NCBI RefSeq assembly: GCF_028583545.1
Contig: NZ_CP087106.1
Location: forward strand, 3,332,501 to 3,396,500
Reading direction: 5' to 3'
DNA length: 64,000 bases
Source of the DNA: Methylobacterium sp. NMS14P
GTDB taxonomy: Bacteria > Pseudomonadota > Alphaproteobacteria > Rhizobiales > Beijerinckiaceae
Shown: piece by piece, positions 60,509 through 64,000 of the stretch
How positions within the stretch are numbered: position 1 is the stretch's first letter
Layout of the letters: every line of letters begins with the position of its first letter
Notes under the pieces: generated by a model
What the model was told of the DNA's origin: nothing
The model's database searches: none
The model's input: the letters and a program-made list of their open reading frames with translations, nothing else
Program-made: the position numbers and the translations under genes

Positions 60509-62638
60509 ATGAATCCGGGCCGCGACCCGGACTGGAGGATGCGCTTGCCGAGAGCCAACACGGTCTCCGCGCTGATGCGGGCCGCCCGCACCGCGCTCAT
60601 CCTGCTCGGGATGACCTGCCTCGCCCCGGTCGCGCCGGCCACGGCCGCCCCCGATCCGGCAGCCTTCGCCGACAATGGCGACGCCGTGGCGGTGGTGATC
60701 GGCAACCGCAGCTACAAGCAGACCGTTCCGGTCGACTACGCCCACAACGATGCCGAGGCGATCCGCGCCTACCTGATCGAGCGCCTCGGCTACCGCGACG
60801 GCAACGTCTTCCTGCTGAAGGATGCGACGCTCAACGAGTTCAACCAAGTCTTCGGCACCGAGCGGAATCCGCAATCCGGCCGCCTCTGGCGCAGCGTGCG
60901 CGAGGGCCGCTCGAACGTCTTCGTCTACTATTCCGGCCACGGGGTACCGGATCTCGCCACCAAGCAGCCGTTCCTGCTGCCGGAAGACGGCAACCCGAAC
61001 CAGGGCGAGAGCGGGTACGCGCTGGAGACCCTGTACCGCAACCTGGAGCTCGTGAAGCGCAAGATCGGCGCCGACCACCAGCTCGTCGTGATGGTCGATG
61101 CCTGCTTCACCGGCGAGACCGGGCGCAGGGGCGAGAGCCTGCTGGCGGTGTCCGCGCCCGGCTTCGCGCCCGCCCGGCCGAAGACGGAGGGCGGCATCGT
61201 CCGGCTGGTGGCGACATCGGGCGCGACGCCGGCCAACTGGGACGAGGCGAACAAGCTCGGCCTGCTGACCAGCCGGTTCCTGATGGGCGTGTCGGGCCTC
61301 GCCGACGCCCGGGACCAGCAGGGCGACGGCGACGGGCTCGTCCAGTGGACGGAGCTGAAGCGCTACCTCCGCCGCGAGGTGGAGGACGCCGCCCGCCGCG
61401 CGTCGGGCCGGGAGCAGGTACCCGAGATCGACGAGGCCCCGATCGTCCTCAAGGCCTCGCTGCCGGTGGCGGCCGTCGCGAAGGGGGTCGAGGCCATCCG
61501 GGACGAGGCGGCCTGGCGGCGGGCCGAAGCGCTCGGGACCCGGGAAGGCTTCGAGGCCTATATCGGCGCCTGCGGCGAGACCTGCCTGTACCGGCCTCAG
61601 GCCATGGACAGGCTCCTGGCCGGGCGGCGCCGGGACGCGGCGGTGATCGACCAGGAGAACTGGGCCAAGTTCGGGACCCAGCGGCAGTATCAGGCCTACC
61701 TCGATTCCTGCGGCGAGGTCTGCGCCTATCGCAGCCTCGCCGAGGGCTATCTCGGCGGCAAGAATCCGAGCGCCGATCCGCGCGTCAAGCGCTGCGACGA
61801 GCTCGCCGCCGGCACGGACGATCCCGACCGTCCGAGCGGGGTCGCGGGCGTGAAGCTCGGCCGGATCGAGCCCGCGGCCGCCATCGACGCCTGCCGCGGG
61901 GCCGCGGCCGCCTATCCGGACCTGCGCCGGCTCTCCTACCAGCTCGGCCGCGCCTACGACCGGGCCGACCGCTACAAGGAGGCCTTCGCCGCCTACGACC
62001 GCGCCGCCAAGGCCGGGAGCATCTCGGCGCTGAACAACCTCGCCGCCCTCTACGAGAACGGCCAGGGCGTGAAGCGCCAGCAGGCCGAGGCGTTCCGCCT
62101 CTACCAGCAGGCGGGCGAAGGCGGGAACGTGGTGGCGCTGGCCAACGCCGCCCGGATGCTGGAGTACGGCAACGGCATCCCGAAGGACGAGGCGCAGGCG
62201 GTCGCCCTGTATCGCCGCGCCGTGGCCGGGGGCGACGTCGCGTCGATCAGCAAGCTCGTGCCGCACTACGCCACGGGCGCCTTCGGCTTCCCGAAGGACC
62301 TGCGCCAGGGCTTCGACCTCTTCCGGCAGGCGGCGGACCGGGGCGACCCGGTGGCCATGGCCACGATGGCGACGCTGATCGACAACGGCTTCGGGCGGTA
62401 TTTCCCCGGCGTGCGCTCGGCCGACATGGTCCTGCGCGCGCTGAAGCACGGGGAACTCGGCGCCGCCTCCGTCTCGGCGACCGACACCGCCGCCCAGAAG
62501 CTCAAGCCCGAGACGATCCGCTCGGTGCAGCGCGCGATCAAGGACGCGGATTACTACACCGGCGCCCTGGACGGGCGGTTCAATCCGGTCTTCGTCCGCG
62601 CCCTCGATCAGTACGCCCGGGCGAACGAGACCGAATGA
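60509..62638 (+). CDS. Caspase-family (peptidase C14) protein with Sel1 repeats
   Basis: A 709-residue protein with a signal peptide (AARTALILLGMTCLAPVAPA). The caspase p20 domain carries the His144 and Cys199 dyad in YYSGHGVPD and VMVDACFTGE. Two W-rich repeats follow (YIGACGETCLYRPQAMDRLL and YLDSCGEVCAYRSLAEGYL). Three Sel1 repeats come next (LNNLAALYENGQGV and others). The C-terminus resembles a peptidoglycan-binding domain (TIRSVQRAIKDADYYTGALD). ATG 60509 has GAGG close by; 60413 and 60539 are alternatives. Its stop overlaps the next gene. Exported orthocaspase-type protein. Confidence 0.88.
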   Translation: MNPGRDPDWRMRLPRANTVSALMRAARTALILLGMTCLAPVAPATAAPDPAAFADNGDAVAVVIGNRSYKQTVPVDYAHNDAEAIRAYLIERLGYRDGNVFLLKDATLNEFNQVFGTERNPQSGRLWRSVREGRSNVFVYYSGHGVPDLATKQPFLLPEDGNPNQGESGYALETLYRNLELVKRKIGADHQLVVMVDACFTGETGRRGESLLAVSAPGFAPARPKTEGGIVRLVATSGATPANWDEANKLGLLTSRFLMGVSGLADARDQQGDGDGLVQWTELKRYLRREVEDAARRASGREQVPEIDEAPIVLKASLPVAAVAKGVEAIRDEAAWRRAEALGTREGFEAYIGACGETCLYRPQAMDRLLAGRRRDAAVIDQENWAKFGTQRQYQAYLDSCGEVCAYRSLAEGYLGGKNPSADPRVKRCDELAAGTDDPDRPSGVAGVKLGRIEPAAAIDACRGAAAAYPDLRRLSYQLGRAYDRADRYKEAFAAYDRAAKAGSISALNNLAALYENGQGVKRQQAEAFRLYQQAGEGGNVVALANAARMLEYGNGIPKDEAQAVALYRRAVAGGDVASISKLVPHYATGAFGFPKDLRQGFDLFRQAADRGDPVAMATMATLIDNGFGRYFPGVRSADMVLRALKHGELGAASVSATDTAAQKLKPETIRSVQRAIKDADYYTGALDGRFNPVFVRALDQYARANETE

Positions 62639-63969
62639 GGCGCCTCCTCCTCGCCGCGCTGCTGCTCGCCCCGGCGGCGGCGCGCGCCGACCCCGCGACG
62701 CAGGCGCTGACACCGTTCCTCGACGCGGTGGCGGCCTGTACCGGCCGGCCGGACGTGACGCTCGCGGTCGTCGGCGTCGAGCCCGGCCAGACGGCCCTGT
62801 CGCGCGAGCAGTCCGAGGAGGTGCGCCTCGCCGTCGAGACGCGGCTCCAGGCGACCGGCCGGGTCAGGCTGGCGGCGGCGGCCGACGTCGTGCGGATCAA
62901 GGCTCTGCGCGAGGGCACAACGGGCCTCTCGGGCGCGGAGGCCGAGGCGCAGATCCGGTCCGCCTTCGCGGGGGACGCCGCCGTGTTCCTGGTCGAGCCC
63001 CGTCGGGCCGGCGAGACCGCCTCCGTCCGGCTCCAGGCCGTGACGCAGAGCGCCGCCTGCAAGGCGACGAGCGACCCTCTGGTCGTGCCGATCCATGTCG
63101 GCGCCGGCGTCGCCGACGTCGACGCGGTCATGGACGGTGCGGTGAAGGCTTTCGCGCAGGCCGCACCGAATGCCGGCGCCGTCGAGGTCTGCCCGTTCGT
63201 GGCGGAGGGCGGCCATTCCACCTGCGCCGGCGCCCTCACGGACCGCCTCGTCATCGCCCTCGACGCGGAGGCCCGCTCGGCCAACCGGGTGATCCGCGGC
63301 GCGCGCCTCGACGTGCGCCGCCGGCCGCCCGGCACCGCCTGCGCCGGCACCGTCACCGCCCGCGGCCGCTTCCGCACCGACCACGACCGGCAATCCTGGA
63401 TGGAGGTCGAGTTCCAGCGCGACGGCGCCGTCCTGGCTCCCACGGGACGACGCCGCATCGCGACGGAGGGTCTCGGCTGCGATCCCGTCCCGCGGCCGTT
63501 CCTGGATCACCTCGCCGCCACGGCGCGCACGGATGCCGGCCGCCTCTCGGTGGCGGCGGCCGCCACGCCGTTCGCGGCCGGTCAGCGCCTGGAGATGCGC
63601 ATCGAGTCCCGCGTCGCGCAGAACCTGTACTGCTGGGTGGTCGCGGCCGACGAGACCGCCTTCGTCGCCCTGCCGGTGCGCGACAACGCGGCCTCGCAGC
63701 TGGCCCTGAAGCCGGGAGACTCGCGGCGCTATCCGCGGGGCTACGGCCTCGACGAGATCGTGGCGGGGGAGCCCTTCGAGAATCTGTTCGCCTGCTTCGG
63801 CGTGCCCGGCGGCCTGCCGCCGGAGCTCGCCGCGCGGTGGCTGGCGGCGGCGCCGGGCGCCGACGGCGAGGCGCGTCTCCTGCAGCCCCCGGACGTGCTG
63901 GACCTCCTCGACCGGATCCGGGCCACGCCCGGGGTCACCGAGGCCACCGCGCGCGTCGTGGTGCGCTGA
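62635..63969 (+). CDS. Secreted DUF4384-like protein coupled to the caspase gene
   Basis: A 444-residue protein with a signal peptide (RRLLLAALLLAPAAARAD). The first 200 residues look like a curli/FlgO-type helix-sheet domain (LSREQSEEVRLAVETRLQAT), with cysteines near CTGRPD, SAACKATS and VCPFVAEG. The C-terminal 100 residues resemble DUF4384 (LEMRIESRVAQNLYCWVVAA, then FVALPV and LKPGDSRRYP). ATG overlaps the caspase stop (ATGA), so the two are translationally coupled and probably form one system. Confidence 0.8.
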   Translation: MRRLLLAALLLAPAAARADPATQALTPFLDAVAACTGRPDVTLAVVGVEPGQTALSREQSEEVRLAVETRLQATGRVRLAAAADVVRIKALREGTTGLSGAEAEAQIRSAFAGDAAVFLVEPRRAGETASVRLQAVTQSAACKATSDPLVVPIHVGAGVADVDAVMDGAVKAFAQAAPNAGAVEVCPFVAEGGHSTCAGALTDRLVIALDAEARSANRVIRGARLDVRRRPPGTACAGTVTARGRFRTDHDRQSWMEVEFQRDGAVLAPTGRRRIATEGLGCDPVPRPFLDHLAATARTDAGRLSVAAAATPFAAGQRLEMRIESRVAQNLYCWVVAADETAFVALPVRDNAASQLALKPGDSRRYPRGYGLDEIVAGEPFENLFACFGVPGGLPPELAARWLAAAPGADGEARLLQPPDVLDLLDRIRATPGVTEATARVVVR

Positions 63970-64000
63970 GGCGGAGCGCGACGGGATCGGAACCGCGTCT

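Noticed and set aside
1..64000. CRISPR arrays, tRNA or rRNA genes, insertion sequences, prophage, integrases
   Set aside because: No regularly spaced repeats, no clover-leaf or rRNA-like sequence, and no transposase or integrase motifs were seen on reading. The largest repeat is the flagellin pair, which is coding.

Overview
The window is high-GC alphaproteobacterial chromosome, most likely Methylobacterium or a close relative. The evidence is the divergent DUF3426/ftsEX pair, two short Rhizobiales-type flagellins, a Tat-exported OpgG, a long HPF followed by ptsN, many DUF-type small proteins and abundant GTG/TTG starts. I saw no rRNA, tRNA, IS element, phage or CRISPR. Genus is inferred from gene content only.

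Layout. 1-5.1 kb: end of a chemoreceptor, DUF2852 protein, TetR regulator, periplasmic thioredoxin, glycosyltransferase, AraC regulator. 5.2-8.7 kb: envelope and division block (zinc-ribbon DUF3426 protein divergent from ftsE-ftsX-YdcF). 8.7-10.3 kb: HPF, PtsN and a small secreted protein on the minus strand. 10.4-14.2 kb: opgG-opgH for osmoregulated periplasmic glucans. 14.6-18.1 kb: small proteins and tex. 18.2-22.5 kb: ATP-grasp protein, two glycosyltransferases and flagellin copy 1. 22.7-24.2 kb: small unknown genes.

24.3-41.4 kb is a metabolic island. A LysR regulator precedes SDR dehydrogenase, split transketolase (two overlapping genes), a beta-hydroxyacid dehydrogenase, a TRAP binding protein, a fused TRAP permease (DctQM) and a full-length transketolase. 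On the opposite strand lie a second TRAP binding protein coupled to an acyl-CoA ligase, then a dctA-like/allE/allA ureide operon with its own divergent LysR gene. No sugar kinase is visible. The island looks like uptake and C2-transfer catabolism of unidentified hydroxy- or keto-acids beside ureidoglycine degradation.

41.6-56.5 kb: a transporter-like membrane protein fused to a hotdog thioesterase, a PAS-GGDEF-EAL protein divergent from a CHASE3 chemoreceptor, an SGNH hydrolase, a membrane lipase-like protein, a secreted beta-propeller protein with DUF5648-like tail, flagellin copy 2 (about 97% identical to copy 1) and a LOV hybrid histidine kinase. 56.5-64 kb: a stop-interrupted micro-ORF, an LprI/YbjQ/LprI/pepsin-like group, a small secreted protein, and a caspase-like protein translationally coupled to a secreted DUF4384-like protein.

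The most novel-looking items are the transporter-thioesterase fusion, the kinase-less TRAP/transketolase island, the dctA-allE-allA operon and the caspase/DUF4384 pair. Regulatory signals seen directly include two LysR-type boxes, a perfect TTAA-N7-TTAA (CtrA-type) site and a shared leader hairpin before the flagellins, and several strong inverted repeats. Function calls rest on motifs and remembered family features, not on database searches.
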